Positions 28,145 to 37,730 of a stretch of 64,000 bases of DNA are shown piece after piece (position 1 is the stretch's first letter; each line of letters begins with the position of its first letter). The stretch is taken from contig JADJHD010000014.1 in NCBI GenBank assembly GCA_016707705.1, positions 1-64,000 of the forward strand. The letters run 5' to 3'. This DNA comes from Bacteroidales bacterium. GTDB lineage: Bacteria; Bacteroidota; Bacteroidia; Bacteroidales; UBA4417. A program made the position numbers and the translations under genes. A model generated the notes under the pieces. It was not told where the DNA came from. It was given only the letters and a program-made list of their open reading frames with translations, and did not search any database.

Positions 28145-29443
28145 TTGAAACAATCTGACAATTTCTTTTTTTCAAAAGGTATTTCTGCCCGCCTCCTGAA
28201 TATCAGGCGGATTGTTCTTTTCTGCTTTATCTTTCCAGGTTTACTTTCCGGCTTGCTTTTATCCTGTTCTCCTGTTAATAAAATTGGGATAGCGAATTTC
28301 AGTCCGATGTATGAACTCAATTCCATGCAGCAGAACATGGAGTGTTCAGTGTTTCACCTTACTGACAGTCTAAGCCAGGTAATTTTGAAGTTGCCTGTGG
28401 ATGCATTCAACACGGGAGGAAAACCAAATACAAAATTGAGAATCACTTATTCACTGCTTTATTCATTTAAGGATTCCCGCATCGCTGACAGTTTATCAAT
28501 AGAAATCCAGACATCTCCCATTGTCGATCAGTCTGCACTTCAGCAATCTGCTGTCTTGAAAACACATCTCGGACAGGATTATATTTTGTTTGTGAAGGTT
28601 GAAGATCTGAATACTAAAAAGGAACGAATCTGCATTAAGCCCTTTTCCAAAATCAATCATGCATCAGCAACTTGGTTCAAGGCAGAAGATGAATTTGGCA
28701 GCACTTTGTGTAATCACATGATTCCTTCCGGTGAACAATTCAGGATCAAGGCCTCAGATACTTTATTGAACAGAATTTATTGCAGGGCTTTCTTCAGAAC
28801 TTTCCCACTGGCTGATCCTCCATTTATCATGAAGGAAAGAATTGCCTTCGATTATATCCCGGATAGTTTGTTTACACTTCCATTGATTAACGGGCAGTCA
28901 GAATATATTTCCCTTAGCAGGCCGGGATTCTGCATTTTTCAGATAGATACATCCAGCTGGGATGGATACAGTTTGCAAGTGATGCCAAATGGATTTCCTG
29001 AATTATCTTCCTACAGTTCAATGCTTGAAGCACTGCGGTTTCTAACTTCGAATGAGGAATTTGCCGAGTTGAGGAATCTGGGTTCTGCAAAGGACGCTGT
29101 GGATAAGTTTTGGCTCACGGTTACCGGAAGTCCGGAAAGGGCTATTCAGAGAATCCGTGATTATTACAACAGGCTGGCTCTGACCAATAAGCTTTTTACT
29201 TCTTACTGTGAAGGCTGGAAAACGGATCGTGGACTTATATATCTTATTTTTGGACCACCAAACCTGGTTTACCGTTCTGACCTCTATGAGACATGGACCT
29301 ATGGTGAGGCAAACAATTACAGAAGCATGCAATTCGTGTTCTATAAGGTTGATAATCCCTTTACAGAGCAGGATTACATACTGCAACGACAACCCAATTA
29401 TAAGACCTACTGGTACAATGCAGTAGAGCAATGGCGCAGATAA
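28145..29443 (+). CDS. GWxTD domain lipoprotein
   Basis: A GWxTD-domain protein: the motif is GWKTD at about residues 357-361, in the context YCEGWKTDRGLIYLIFGPP, followed by ETWTYGEAN. The family is common in Bacteroidota and relatives and has no firm function. The N-terminus has a lipoprotein signal (LFCFIFPGLLSGLLLSCSP). No ATG is available upstream of the signal, so I use a TTG at 28145; this is the least certain point. It follows the M23/LysM gene by 26 bp and precedes rlmB, suggesting an envelope-related operon. Confidence 0.85.
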   Translation: MKQSDNFFFSKGISARLLNIRRIVLFCFIFPGLLSGLLLSCSPVNKIGIANFSPMYELNSMQQNMECSVFHLTDSLSQVILKLPVDAFNTGGKPNTKLRITYSLLYSFKDSRIADSLSIEIQTSPIVDQSALQQSAVLKTHLGQDYILFVKVEDLNTKKERICIKPFSKINHASATWFKAEDEFGSTLCNHMIPSGEQFRIKASDTLLNRIYCRAFFRTFPLADPPFIMKERIAFDYIPDSLFTLPLINGQSEYISLSRPGFCIFQIDTSSWDGYSLQVMPNGFPELSSYSSMLEALRFLTSNEEFAELRNLGSAKDAVDKFWLTVTGSPERAIQRIRDYYNRLALTNKLFTSYCEGWKTDRGLIYLIFGPPNLVYRSDLYETWTYGEANNYRSMQFVFYKVDNPFTEQDYILQRQPNYKTYWYNAVEQWRR

Positions 29444-29559
29444 GTCGCAGGTTTCATTCGACTTAACCGGAAGAACACTTTGAAACAGTGCTGGATTGTA
29501 ACAATGAGTAAGGTCCGGCAATTAATACAAGCTTACTTTTATAAATAATCAATTCAAAG

Positions 29560-30336
29560 ATGTACGAAAACAGGCCCAGGCCATCCTTCAAACAAAAAGA
29601 AAACCTGATATATGGAGTCCATCCAGTGCTTGAAGCATTGAATGCCGGTAAGGAGATTGAACGCATCTTTGTGCAAAGGGATGCCCGATCAAGTGTCTTC
29701 AGGGATTTGCTGCAACTTGCTGAACAAATGCAGGTTCCGGTACAAAAGGTGCCTTCCGAAAAACTGGATAACCTCACCAGAAGCAACCATCAGGGTGTTG
29801 TTGCTTTTGTGTCACTTGTCGATTATCAGCCCATTGAGAATGTGCTCATGGATGTTTTTGAGAAGGCTGAAGTTCCGTTTTTTCTTATGCTCGACAGGAT
29901 TACCGATGTTAGAAATATCGGAGCTATTGCCCGGACAGCTGAATGTGCAGGTATTCATGCGCTGATTGTACCTTCAAGAGGATCCGCACAGATTAATGCT
30001 GATGCAATTAAAACCTCGGCTGGTGCTTTGAATAACCTTCCTGTGCATCGGAGTCCGAATCTTAAGGATACACTCCGATATCTTAAGGAATCAGGAATAC
30101 AGGTTACTGCTGTTACTGAATATGGTGACACTAATTTTTATGATGTTGATTTATCTGGTCCGCAAGTTCTGATTCTTGGTTCGGAGGAGGATGGAATTTC
30201 TCCCGAGTACCTTAAATTTGCTGATAACAAGGTCCGTATACCAATGAAAGGCGCAACCTCCTCCTTGAATGTATCAGTTGCTGCAGGCATAGTGATGTTT
30301 GAAGCCCTTAAGCAGCGCATTCAGAGTGAGAAGTAA
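29560..30336 (+). CDS. rlmB: 23S rRNA (guanosine-2'-O-)-methyltransferase RlmB family (SpoU/TrmH)
   Basis: A SPOUT methyltransferase. The N-terminal substrate-binding domain begins ENLIYGVHPVLEALNAGKEI (in two pieces typical for RlmB), and the catalytic knot domain shows motif 1 as LDRITDVRNIGAIARTAE, motif 2 as LILGSEEDGIS and motif 3 as IPMKGATSSLNVSVAAGI. RlmB methylates G2251 of 23S rRNA in E. coli; related TrmH-type paralogues modify tRNA, so the exact site is inferred. Length 258 aa. It lies 33 bp upstream of the GT39-type gene. Confidence 0.93.
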   Translation: MYENRPRPSFKQKENLIYGVHPVLEALNAGKEIERIFVQRDARSSVFRDLLQLAEQMQVPVQKVPSEKLDNLTRSNHQGVVAFVSLVDYQPIENVLMDVFEKAEVPFFLMLDRITDVRNIGAIARTAECAGIHALIVPSRGSAQINADAIKTSAGALNNLPVHRSPNLKDTLRYLKESGIQVTAVTEYGDTNFYDVDLSGPQVLILGSEEDGISPEYLKFADNKVRIPMKGATSSLNVSVAAGIVMFEALKQRIQSEK

Positions 30337-30369
30337 TATTCATAACAGATTATATTTTCATTTGCAGGT

Positions 30370-32316
30370 ATGCTTGAATACAAAAAGCTAAAGCCAGAAG
30401 TCCGGATGGAGAGAACAGCTCTCCTGATTATCCTGTTTCTTGCTGCAGTCCTTCGTTTCTGGCATTATTCCGATTTCTCCCTTTCCAATGATGAGCTGAG
30501 TGCCTTGAACAGGCTTCGTTTTGATACCTTCAGCGAGCTTGTGAAAGGTGGGTTTTATGTTGACGGACATCCCGGTGGGATTCAGGTATTTCTCTGGTAC
30601 TGGGTCAAGTTGTTTGGAAATACGGAAGCTTCCATTCGTTTCCCCTTTGTTGTCTTTGGGATTCTTGCCGTTTATATGTCCTATCTGGTAGCTGGCAAAA
30701 TGTTCGGTAGAGTTGCAGGATTATTTACTGCAGCATCACTTGCATTTCTTCAGTTTCCCTTAACCTACAGTCAGATTGCCAGACCCTATGGTTCCGGATT
30801 GCTCTTCAGTCTGATGATGGTTTATTTCTGGCTGAATATCATTTCATTCAAGAATGACGGGCAGTACGAAAACCGGGATGTACGATTGAAAGACTGGGTT
30901 GGGTTTACCATTTCCCTGAGCCTCTGCATGTACAATCACTATTTTAGTTTTCTGCTGGCTTTAGTGGCAGGTTTGCTCGGGCTATTCCTTATTGACAGGA
31001 AGCGAATGCCAAAATACCTTCTTTGCGGTTTTGCAGCTGTGCTTTTGTTTATTCCACATATCGGAATCACATTGAATCACCTTTCTTATGAGGGCGTTGG
31101 CCTTTGGCTTGGGAAACCCGGCATCGAATGGCCACTTAACCATATAGAATTTGTTTTCAATGATTCGTTCTACATGATTCTTCTATTTCTGGTTGTTTCG
31201 GTGATAATCAGTAACAGATCTGTGCAACCACCATCTAACCAGGGAATGTTTTTTATCGCCCTAATCCTTTTTCTTGCCCCAATGATAATCGGGTTTTTCT
31301 ATTCATATTTCGTAAACCCGGTTCTTCAGCATCCTGTATTGATCTTTTCCTTCCCATTTCTGGTAATGATGCTATTCATGGCAGGTGGAAATGAGTTTGG
31401 CAAGATTCAGCAATCAACACTTGCCATTTTCCTTTTTCTGGGAATAACAGTTACGGTTGGAGTTAATAAATATTACCATTCACAGCACTTTGGTGAGTTT
31501 AAGGAAATCGCTTCCACATCTTTAAAATGGGAGCAGGAATTCAATCAAGACAGTATTCAGAAGATCATAGTGGTTAATAGTCCCTGGTATCTCAAATACT
31601 ATTTTGAGAGACTTGGACAGGAGACGAAATATGATTATTGCGCAATTGGGGAGGAACAAGACTTTAAAGCGATTGATAGTATCGCACGACTCAGGAATAA
31701 ACCTTACTTGCTATTTGCATGGACCAAGCTTGTTGCTTCAGGAGTTGAAGACAGAATCAGGGCAAATTATCCGGGTATTGTAAAAAGCATTCAATTTGGA
31801 AAGCTTTCAGGGATTACTTTGTTTTCCCTCAAGCAGGGTGCAGAATTTCGAAAGGGACAGAATTTCACCATACTTTCACAAGCAACGGCTGACACTTCTT
31901 CCATCCAGCATATGGATTCTTTGAAAGAGTATTCAGGGGCCGTTGAGATGAATCTGGATGAGTATATTTCTACAAAAGCAATCCATATTGTTGCAGAAGT
32001 AAACGTTTTCTGCAAGGATTCACTGCCTGCTGCATTACTGGCACTTTCGGCTGATGCAGGTGAGAAAAATCAGATTATCTGGACAGCTACCCCAATAGAT
32101 GAGGTGTGCTCGCCAAATATTTGGCAAACTATCCGACTGACTGCTGATTTAACAGGCAAACAATGTGAGGGGGCCAGATTAAAGGTTTATGTCTGGAACA
32201 AGGGAAAGCGCAGCTTCGAGTATTCCCGTCTGAAAGTAAGGATTTACAGATACGAGAATCATTCCCCTTTCAATTCCAGTCAGGAGATATGGGGCGACCT
32301 AAATTCAGAAGAATAA
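30370..32316 (+). CDS. glycosyltransferase family 39 (PMT-like) membrane protein
   Basis: A polytopic membrane glycosyltransferase of the PMT_2/ArnT type, which uses a polyprenyl-phosphate sugar as donor. There are about ten transmembrane helices in the first 370 residues. The first extracytoplasmic loop carries the acidic pair in DFSLSNDELSALNR (catalytic Asp/Glu region) and the following GHPGGIQVFLWYWVKLFG block. The C-terminal third (about 380-648) is soluble, probably periplasmic. An internal Met at residue 13 (30406) is an alternative start. The acceptor (lipid, protein or glycan) cannot be told from sequence. Confidence 0.85.
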   Translation: MLEYKKLKPEVRMERTALLIILFLAAVLRFWHYSDFSLSNDELSALNRLRFDTFSELVKGGFYVDGHPGGIQVFLWYWVKLFGNTEASIRFPFVVFGILAVYMSYLVAGKMFGRVAGLFTAASLAFLQFPLTYSQIARPYGSGLLFSLMMVYFWLNIISFKNDGQYENRDVRLKDWVGFTISLSLCMYNHYFSFLLALVAGLLGLFLIDRKRMPKYLLCGFAAVLLFIPHIGITLNHLSYEGVGLWLGKPGIEWPLNHIEFVFNDSFYMILLFLVVSVIISNRSVQPPSNQGMFFIALILFLAPMIIGFFYSYFVNPVLQHPVLIFSFPFLVMMLFMAGGNEFGKIQQSTLAIFLFLGITVTVGVNKYYHSQHFGEFKEIASTSLKWEQEFNQDSIQKIIVVNSPWYLKYYFERLGQETKYDYCAIGEEQDFKAIDSIARLRNKPYLLFAWTKLVASGVEDRIRANYPGIVKSIQFGKLSGITLFSLKQGAEFRKGQNFTILSQATADTSSIQHMDSLKEYSGAVEMNLDEYISTKAIHIVAEVNVFCKDSLPAALLALSADAGEKNQIIWTATPIDEVCSPNIWQTIRLTADLTGKQCEGARLKVYVWNKGKRSFEYSRLKVRIYRYENHSPFNSSQEIWGDLNSEE

Positions 32317-32344
32317 GGTCATTAAGTAATTAATTAAATGAGCT

Positions 32345-33004
32345 ATGCATGTAAAATTCCAGGGTATTGCCCTGATTGCTTTGGTTTCTGTTCTTCTGAT
32401 CTCCGCCTGTAGCAGAACCGATAAAAGCTATTATCCTTCGGGTAAGATAATGGAAGAGAGAAGTTATAAGGGGAAGCTGATGAATGGCCCTTATCGTTCC
32501 TGGTACGAGAATGGCACCTTGAAGCAGGAAGCTGAATATAGTAGTGACAAATTGAATGGCAGGATGCGACGCTGGTTTGTTAATGGTACAATGGAAGCGG
32601 AAGAGCATTTTAAGGATGGATTAAAGCAAGGGAAATGTACCTACTGGGATGAAATGGGTAATCTTATTGAGGAGAAAAATTTCCTTAACGATACCCTGAA
32701 TGGAGAATATCATTACTTTTATAACACTGGGGTGCCCAAGATTGAAGGGGCCTATTCCATGGGTCTGTATCAGGGGAAATGGAAATATTATAGTGAGACT
32801 GGATTACTTGTAGGTTCCGGTGATTTCAAGGCGGGAACCGGATTACTTCTGGGATTGAATCCTTTGGGAAGGAAAACCCATGAGATTCATTACTTTAGGA
32901 ATATGAAGGAGGGAGAGGAGATAAGTTATGCAGAAGATGGGACAATTCTTGAAAAGACTATTTATAGCAAGGATAAAGTGATTTCAGTTGTAAAGTCTAA
33001 GTAG
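32345..33004 (+). CDS. MORN-repeat lipoprotein (YwqK-like)
   Basis: A lipoprotein (lipobox LLISACSRT) with six or more MORN_2-type repeats of the pattern YENGTLKQEAEY-x-DKLNGRMRRW: for example SYKGKLMNGPYRSWYENG, DGLKQGKCTYWDEMGN, DTLNGEYHYFYNTG and MGLYQGKWKYYSETG. This is the fold annotated as the antitoxin YwqK family, but in Bacteroidota such secreted proteins usually stand alone and no toxin is next to it. Likely a surface or periplasmic binding or structural protein. A second MORN protein is at 40955-41410. Confidence 0.82.
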   Translation: MHVKFQGIALIALVSVLLISACSRTDKSYYPSGKIMEERSYKGKLMNGPYRSWYENGTLKQEAEYSSDKLNGRMRRWFVNGTMEAEEHFKDGLKQGKCTYWDEMGNLIEEKNFLNDTLNGEYHYFYNTGVPKIEGAYSMGLYQGKWKYYSETGLLVGSGDFKAGTGLLLGLNPLGRKTHEIHYFRNMKEGEEISYAEDGTILEKTIYSKDKVISVVKSK

Positions 33005-33080
33005 TCAAATAGTTATATATTTTTCTTATTTGGAATGAAAATAATTTTCGCAAAGATTTTAAGTGATTTACTTAAAACTA

Positions 33081-33088
33081 TACTTTTG
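33081..33088 (+). promoter_or_regulatory. -7 element upstream of gdhA
   Basis: TACTTTTG fits the Bacteroidota -7 consensus TAnnTTTG. No good TTTG is found at the expected -33 position (the sequence there is TTTT/TTTA), so this is a moderate call. The gdhA ATG lies about 60 bp downstream. Confidence 0.5.
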
Positions 33089-33149
33089 CTTTGTTATTTG
33101 ATTAACAGTGTAACATTAATAACAAAAACATCAATTTAAACCCATTGCC

Positions 33150-34487
33150 ATGGAAGTCGAAAAAATGATGACCGAGCTGGAAAAAAAGCATCCAGGTGAG
33201 GTTGAGTATTTACAGGCCGTTCGTGAGGTTCTTGAATCAATTGAAGAAGTATACAATGAGAATCCCCAGTTTGATTCGGCCGGAATCATTGAACGTCTTG
33301 TTGAGCCAGATCGTATTTTAACCTTCAAAGTTCCCTGGATGGACGATCATGGGAAAGTCCATGTCAACCTGGGATACAGGGTTCAGTTCAATAACGCGAT
33401 TGGCCCCTACAAAGGCGGACTTCGCTTTCACCCTTCAGTAAACCTCAGTATTCTGAAGTTTCTGGGTTTTGAACAGATTTTCAAGAATAGTCTGACTACC
33501 CTTCCAATGGGTGGTGGTAAAGGCGGCTCCGACTTCGATCCCAAAGGAAAGTCGAATGCTGAAATCATGCGTTTCTGCCAGTCATTCATGCTTGAGTTAT
33601 GGAAGATGATTGGTCCGGAAACAGATGTACCTGCAGGTGATATAGGTGTTGGTGGCAGGGAAATTGGCTTTATGTACGGAATGTACAAGAAGCTTACCCG
33701 CGAGCATGCCGGAGTTCTTACCGGAAAGGGAATCAATTGGGGTGGAAGTCTTATCAGGCCTGAAGCTACCGGTTTCGGAGCTGTTTACTTCGCTCAGGAG
33801 ATGCTGAAAACCAAGGGAACAGATTTCAAGGGTAAGACCGTTGCTATCTCCGGTTTCGGTAATGTAGCCTGGGGAGCCGCTATTAAGGTTAACCTGTTGG
33901 GCGGAAAAGTTGTTACCATCTCAGGTCCTGACGGATATGTTTATGATCCGGATGGCATCAGTGGTGAGAAAATTGAATATATGCTTGAACTGCGTTCTTC
34001 AAATCAGGACATTGTTAAGCCATATACCTATGAATTTCCCAATGCTCAGTTTGTCCAGGGCAAGCGCCCCTGGGAAGTTAAATGTGATATTGCCCTTCCA
34101 TGTGCCACTCAGAATGAACTAGGCAAGGAAGATGCTCATACGCTTGTAGCCAACGGTTGTTTCTGCGTTGCTGAAGGTGCAAACATGCCTTCAACTCCTG
34201 AAGCAATTGAGGTTTTCCAGGAAGCCAAGGTGCTATTTGCTCCCGGAAAGGCTGTTAATGCCGGTGGTGTTGCAACCTCCGGTCTCGAAATGAGCCAGAA
34301 CTCAATGAAACTCAATTGGAATTCGGATGAAGTTGATCAGCGTCTGCATCAGATTATGATCAATATTCATGAAGCCTGCATGAAATATGGCAAGGGTCCC
34401 GACGGATATATCAATTACGTGAAAGGCGCCAACGTGGCCGGCTTCCTCAAGGTTGCCAATGCCATGCTTGATCAGGGAGTGTTGTAG
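33150..34487 (+). CDS. gdhA: NADP-specific glutamate dehydrogenase
   Basis: Catalyses reductive amination of 2-oxoglutarate to glutamate. The hexameric GDH signature is complete: NAIGPYKGGLRFHPSVN with the substrate-binding lysine, the catalytic lysine block LPMGGGKGGSDFDPKGKS, DVPAGDIGVGGREIGFM and, in the Rossmann domain, VAISGFGNVAWGAA. The 445-aa length and sequence type fit the NADP-dependent class. Single-gene unit with its own promoter and terminator. Confidence 0.96.
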   Translation: MEVEKMMTELEKKHPGEVEYLQAVREVLESIEEVYNENPQFDSAGIIERLVEPDRILTFKVPWMDDHGKVHVNLGYRVQFNNAIGPYKGGLRFHPSVNLSILKFLGFEQIFKNSLTTLPMGGGKGGSDFDPKGKSNAEIMRFCQSFMLELWKMIGPETDVPAGDIGVGGREIGFMYGMYKKLTREHAGVLTGKGINWGGSLIRPEATGFGAVYFAQEMLKTKGTDFKGKTVAISGFGNVAWGAAIKVNLLGGKVVTISGPDGYVYDPDGISGEKIEYMLELRSSNQDIVKPYTYEFPNAQFVQGKRPWEVKCDIALPCATQNELGKEDAHTLVANGCFCVAEGANMPSTPEAIEVFQEAKVLFAPGKAVNAGGVATSGLEMSQNSMKLNWNSDEVDQRLHQIMINIHEACMKYGKGPDGYINYVKGANVAGFLKVANAMLDQGVL

Positions 34488-34510
34488 GATCACTTTCCAG
34501 TGTAAACTAA

Positions 34511-34545
34511 AAGAGGCTGTTCATTGTGACAGCCTCTTTTTTTTT
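34511..34545. terminator. intrinsic terminator between gdhA and convergent T9SS gene
   Basis: AAGAGGCTGT (34511-34520) pairs perfectly with ACAGCCTCTT (34529-34538), followed by T up to 34545. The stem also ends transcription from the minus strand, where a shorter T-rich tail follows. Confidence 0.9.
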
Positions 34546-34557
34546 GAATCCTACTAT

Positions 34558-36630
34558 TTATTTCCTGATAATCTTTCCGGAAATAAGTCTTGATTTACCT
34601 CCTGTTTCCAGTAGTACCTGATAGTAATAAATTCCTGGGCTTAAAGCTTCTGAATTGTATTCTACCATATATTCTCCTTTGCTAAGTGACTTGTTGCAAA
34701 TAGTTGCCTCAAGCTTACCAATGTTGTTGAACAACATTATTTTCACTCTTCCTGATTCAGGAATAAATGTCCTTAATCCAAGCGTATTCTCAAACGGATT
34801 AGGCAATACAACCACATTGAAATCCAATGCCGGTAACTCATTAAGGCCAATTCCGCAAATCCCGCACTTGCTGAAGCAGGTGATATCAATAATAGTATCC
34901 ATCAAGGTTAGTATGCTTCTGTTGCCGTTCAGAGCGCAGGAGGCTGGAACTACTTCGGCATCTCCCCAAGTGTTTCCGTTTATATAGCGGAACTCATGAG
35001 TAACATTTGATGGAAGCTGAAGTGTAAGGGAATAAACATTGTCAGTTCCCTGAATCATTGGCAGGCTTGATGGATCCCATCCCTGAAAACTACCTGCCAG
35101 ATGAACCCCGAGAGTTGATATGTCAGCAAGTGACATATCAACTCTGAATGTTACGGATACAAAAGGGGTATTTGGACAGGCTTCACAGGAGGAGAAGCAG
35201 ATCAATGGCAGGATCGTGTCGGCTGAAGGAACGAGCAGCATTCTTTCACCATTTTCGGAGCAGGAGGAAGGAACGGTTTCGTATCCGCTGGCAGAATTCC
35301 CGTTGACATACTTGAAGTGAATAATTGAGCCGGCAAGAAACGATTGAGTGTAGGTATAGGTTGTATCTCCGTTGCTTGTCATGATGGTGGTACCCGGTTG
35401 CCAGCCCTGGAATGACCCTGCAATATGCACCCCTTCACCGAAAACCATTTCATTTTGCATATCCACCTTAAATGTAACATCTACATACTCTGCAGTACTT
35501 CCGCAGTCAACACAACTTCCAAAGCAAACCTGTGCAAGTGTGCTGTCTGACTCAGGAACTACAACATAGCGGTCAAAACCACCAAGAGTTGATGGGCTGC
35601 CACATTCTGATGGAACTGTTTCATAATCCGTTGGTGTATTCCCATTCACGAACCTGTAGGCATGAAACTGACCTGGAGTTAGCAACACTGTGGCTGAATA
35701 AATTGAATTTGCTCCCGCTGTCATTGGTGTCGTGCTTGTATTCCAGCTGTTAAAGGTTCCTGCAAGATGGACGCCATTGGGGGAAACTGTCTGATTGCTC
35801 ATATCAACAACAAAAGTAACCGGCACATCCACAGGGCAGCGAGAACACATCGCAAAGCAAACTGTATCCAAAACTGTATTATTTGATGGCATTGAAATAA
35901 ATCTATTGAAAAGCCCTGATCCATTTGGAGTCCCACATGATGCAGGTACGATTTCCATGCCAGACATGGAATTGCCGTTTACAAACCTGTATTGGCATTC
36001 CTGGCCTTCAATAACCGAAATACTTACAGAATACACAGAATTCGCGCCTGCCAGCATAGCTGTAGTTGTAGGATTCCATCCATTAAAGCTTCCTGCTACA
36101 TGAACTCCATCTGCTGACACTGATTGCCTCGACATATCAACATTCAAGGTAAGGGTGTAAGGCTGAGGTAGAGGATGAACATAACCATTTACAGCCAACG
36201 TTGGAATCAGGTTGTACAAAGCATCAGTGAATTCGTTTACAGTAAAGGTCAGGTCACTGCTTCCACCGGTATATGTAAACTGAATTTCGAACAAGGATGC
36301 GCTATCCTGTATTGGAACAGTCAGAAGATTTGGTTCAATCCAGTTTGCTGCTACAATACCATTGTTCCCAGAAAAGAACCATTGATTTTGTGGTGTCGAA
36401 CTGTTGAAATTCACAATATTGACATAGGTCAATACAGAAGCGTTATAGGTGATCTGAACATTTGCTCCGCTGATGGGTGTGCCAGTACTTGATGCACCAA
36501 CAAGTCGAACCGGGACATTGATTGTAGAACCGGGGGTGGCTGAAATTTCTGGTAAAACCACCGAAAACTGAGCTCTCACGAATGAGAAACAGATTAAGTT
36601 CAGTACCAGCAGAAGGAATAGATTCTTCAT
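34558..36630 (-). CDS. T9SS surface protein: cohesin-like domain plus four CBM48-like repeats
   Basis: A 690-aa exported protein. After the signal peptide (LFLLLVLNLICFSFVRAQ) comes a cohesin-like domain (about 21-155; PGSTINVPVRLVG ... NWIEPNLLTVPIQD). Four tandem repeats of about 105-110 aa follow (about 158-591), each with VDMS-x-GVHLAGSFNGW, a YRFVNGN block and a Cys-rich end of the type VCFAMCSRC. The GSFxGW pattern resembles CBM48/AMPK-beta glycogen-binding domains, though the fold assignment is mine. A type A T9SS sorting domain closes the protein (LPNPFENTLGL, ending in SGKIIRK). It is last in an operon with the cohesin/dockerin protein (21 bp upstream) and a TonB receptor, behind a Pho-box-like promoter. 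Likely a cell-surface scaffold or binding protein; ligand unknown. Confidence 0.85.
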   Translation of the reverse strand: MKNLFLLLVLNLICFSFVRAQFSVVLPEISATPGSTINVPVRLVGASSTGTPISGANVQITYNASVLTYVNIVNFNSSTPQNQWFFSGNNGIVAANWIEPNLLTVPIQDSASLFEIQFTYTGGSSDLTFTVNEFTDALYNLIPTLAVNGYVHPLPQPYTLTLNVDMSRQSVSADGVHVAGSFNGWNPTTTAMLAGANSVYSVSISVIEGQECQYRFVNGNSMSGMEIVPASCGTPNGSGLFNRFISMPSNNTVLDTVCFAMCSRCPVDVPVTFVVDMSNQTVSPNGVHLAGTFNSWNTSTTPMTAGANSIYSATVLLTPGQFHAYRFVNGNTPTDYETVPSECGSPSTLGGFDRYVVVPESDSTLAQVCFGSCVDCGSTAEYVDVTFKVDMQNEMVFGEGVHIAGSFQGWQPGTTIMTSNGDTTYTYTQSFLAGSIIHFKYVNGNSASGYETVPSSCSENGERMLLVPSADTILPLICFSSCEACPNTPFVSVTFRVDMSLADISTLGVHLAGSFQGWDPSSLPMIQGTDNVYSLTLQLPSNVTHEFRYINGNTWGDAEVVPASCALNGNRSILTLMDTIIDITCFSKCGICGIGLNELPALDFNVVVLPNPFENTLGLRTFIPESGRVKIMLFNNIGKLEATICNKSLSKGEYMVEYNSEALSPGIYYYQVLLETGGKSRLISGKIIRK

Positions 36631-36651
36631 TACAGGATGATTAAGTTTTGG

Positions 36652-37695
36652 TTAGGGAAGGATTGAGCTGATAAATGATGTAGCATTATTGTCAATTGCA
36701 ATCATATCAGTTGAATCAATGAGGCCGTCTCCATTTATGTCTTCAGGAATATAGCCTGTGCCAAAAGCTGATGCAAGATTGTCAACCGAAATCATATCGC
36801 TTGAATCCACAAGTCCATCATTGTTGGCATCACCGGCAAAAACACATGATTTGCCGTTTATATCAACCATATTGCTTCCAAAAGCTTTTTCAATACCATC
36901 GGTGAAATCGTAGGCAATCGAGGAACCTGCAAACGATATTGCAGTTGCCGAGGTTGTTTCAATGCTGTTTCTTGATTTAATTGTAATGAAATAGGAGCCA
37001 TTAAGATTGGATGGAATTGTGAGTGAAGCAGTTCCGCTAGTTGAGAGATCGACATTGGAGGCTGAGTATTCAATGGTTGAATAACTTGACGATGAATGAA
37101 GCTCAACGGTTATCTGTTCAGCTACATTACCTCCAAAATGACTTCCCGACTCATCCTGCGATGGATTCAAAGATGCTGATCCATCAAAGAGTCCCTGGAG
37201 AAATACATTCAGGTTTAAAGTCTTGCTATCCGGTGAAACACTACCGTCTACCTTAACTGTTGAAATCAGATTGTAATTGACATCAGTAAATTCTGTGAAG
37301 CTGAAAGTTAGGGGAGATGTTCCGCCATTATAGGTAAAGTTTATGTAGTATAAAATTGTATTGTCAGGAACAGAAAGTGTCAGCAGGTTTGGCTCCAGCC
37401 AGTTTGCTGAAACCAGTCCTGTTGTATTGCTTCCTGAATACACCCATTGACTGGCTGGCATTCCTGAATAGAAATTACTGATCCCGGTATAAGTCAGAAC
37501 AGAAGAATTGAAGTTGATTCGAACATCAGCAGCACTGATAGGGGTTCCACCCTGATCACTTGCCCCTGAAATGCTTACAGGGATACTGAGGTTGGTTCCT
37601 GCAACAGCTGTAATAGTTGGCAGGGAAACATTTATCTGGCTGTAGCCAAGTATTGCTACCGCGATGAACAGAATTGAGAGACTAAATCGTTTCAT
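36652..37695 (-). CDS. secreted protein with cohesin-like and dockerin-like domains
   Basis: About 347 aa with signal peptide (SLSILFIAVAILGYSQ). The N-terminal cohesin-like domain (GTNLSIPVSISGASDQ, then NWLEPNLLTLSVPD) is closely related to that of the neighbouring 690-aa protein. An Ig-like middle part follows. The C-terminus is a dockerin-like pair of calcium loops: DANNDGLVDSSDMISVD and DINGDGLIDSTDMIAID. There is no T9SS sorting domain. Having both interaction modules, it could bridge a dockerin partner and another cohesin, as adaptor scaffoldins do. I start at the ATG at 37695; a longer frame from 37731 would overlap the TonB stop by one base but buries the signal peptide. Second gene of the TonB operon. 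Confidence 0.82.
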   Translation of the reverse strand: MKRFSLSILFIAVAILGYSQINVSLPTITAVAGTNLSIPVSISGASDQGGTPISAADVRINFNSSVLTYTGISNFYSGMPASQWVYSGSNTTGLVSANWLEPNLLTLSVPDNTILYYINFTYNGGTSPLTFSFTEFTDVNYNLISTVKVDGSVSPDSKTLNLNVFLQGLFDGSASLNPSQDESGSHFGGNVAEQITVELHSSSSYSTIEYSASNVDLSTSGTASLTIPSNLNGSYFITIKSRNSIETTSATAISFAGSSIAYDFTDGIEKAFGSNMVDINGKSCVFAGDANNDGLVDSSDMISVDNLASAFGTGYIPEDINGDGLIDSTDMIAIDNNATSFISSILP

Positions 37696-37730
37696 GGTTG
37701 TATATTGTTTAGTTGGTTTTTGGTAGTTCA

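Noticed and set aside
32345..33004. Reading the MORN/YwqK protein as an antitoxin of a toxin-antitoxin system
   Set aside because: It is a lipoprotein with no toxin gene next to it; the YwqK antitoxin label is a family name carried over from distant members.
33102..33115. TTAACA followed by GTAACA upstream of gdhA
   Set aside because: Spacing is 8 bp rather than 11 bp, and it lies downstream of the -7 element, so it does not fit the Pho-box-like register.
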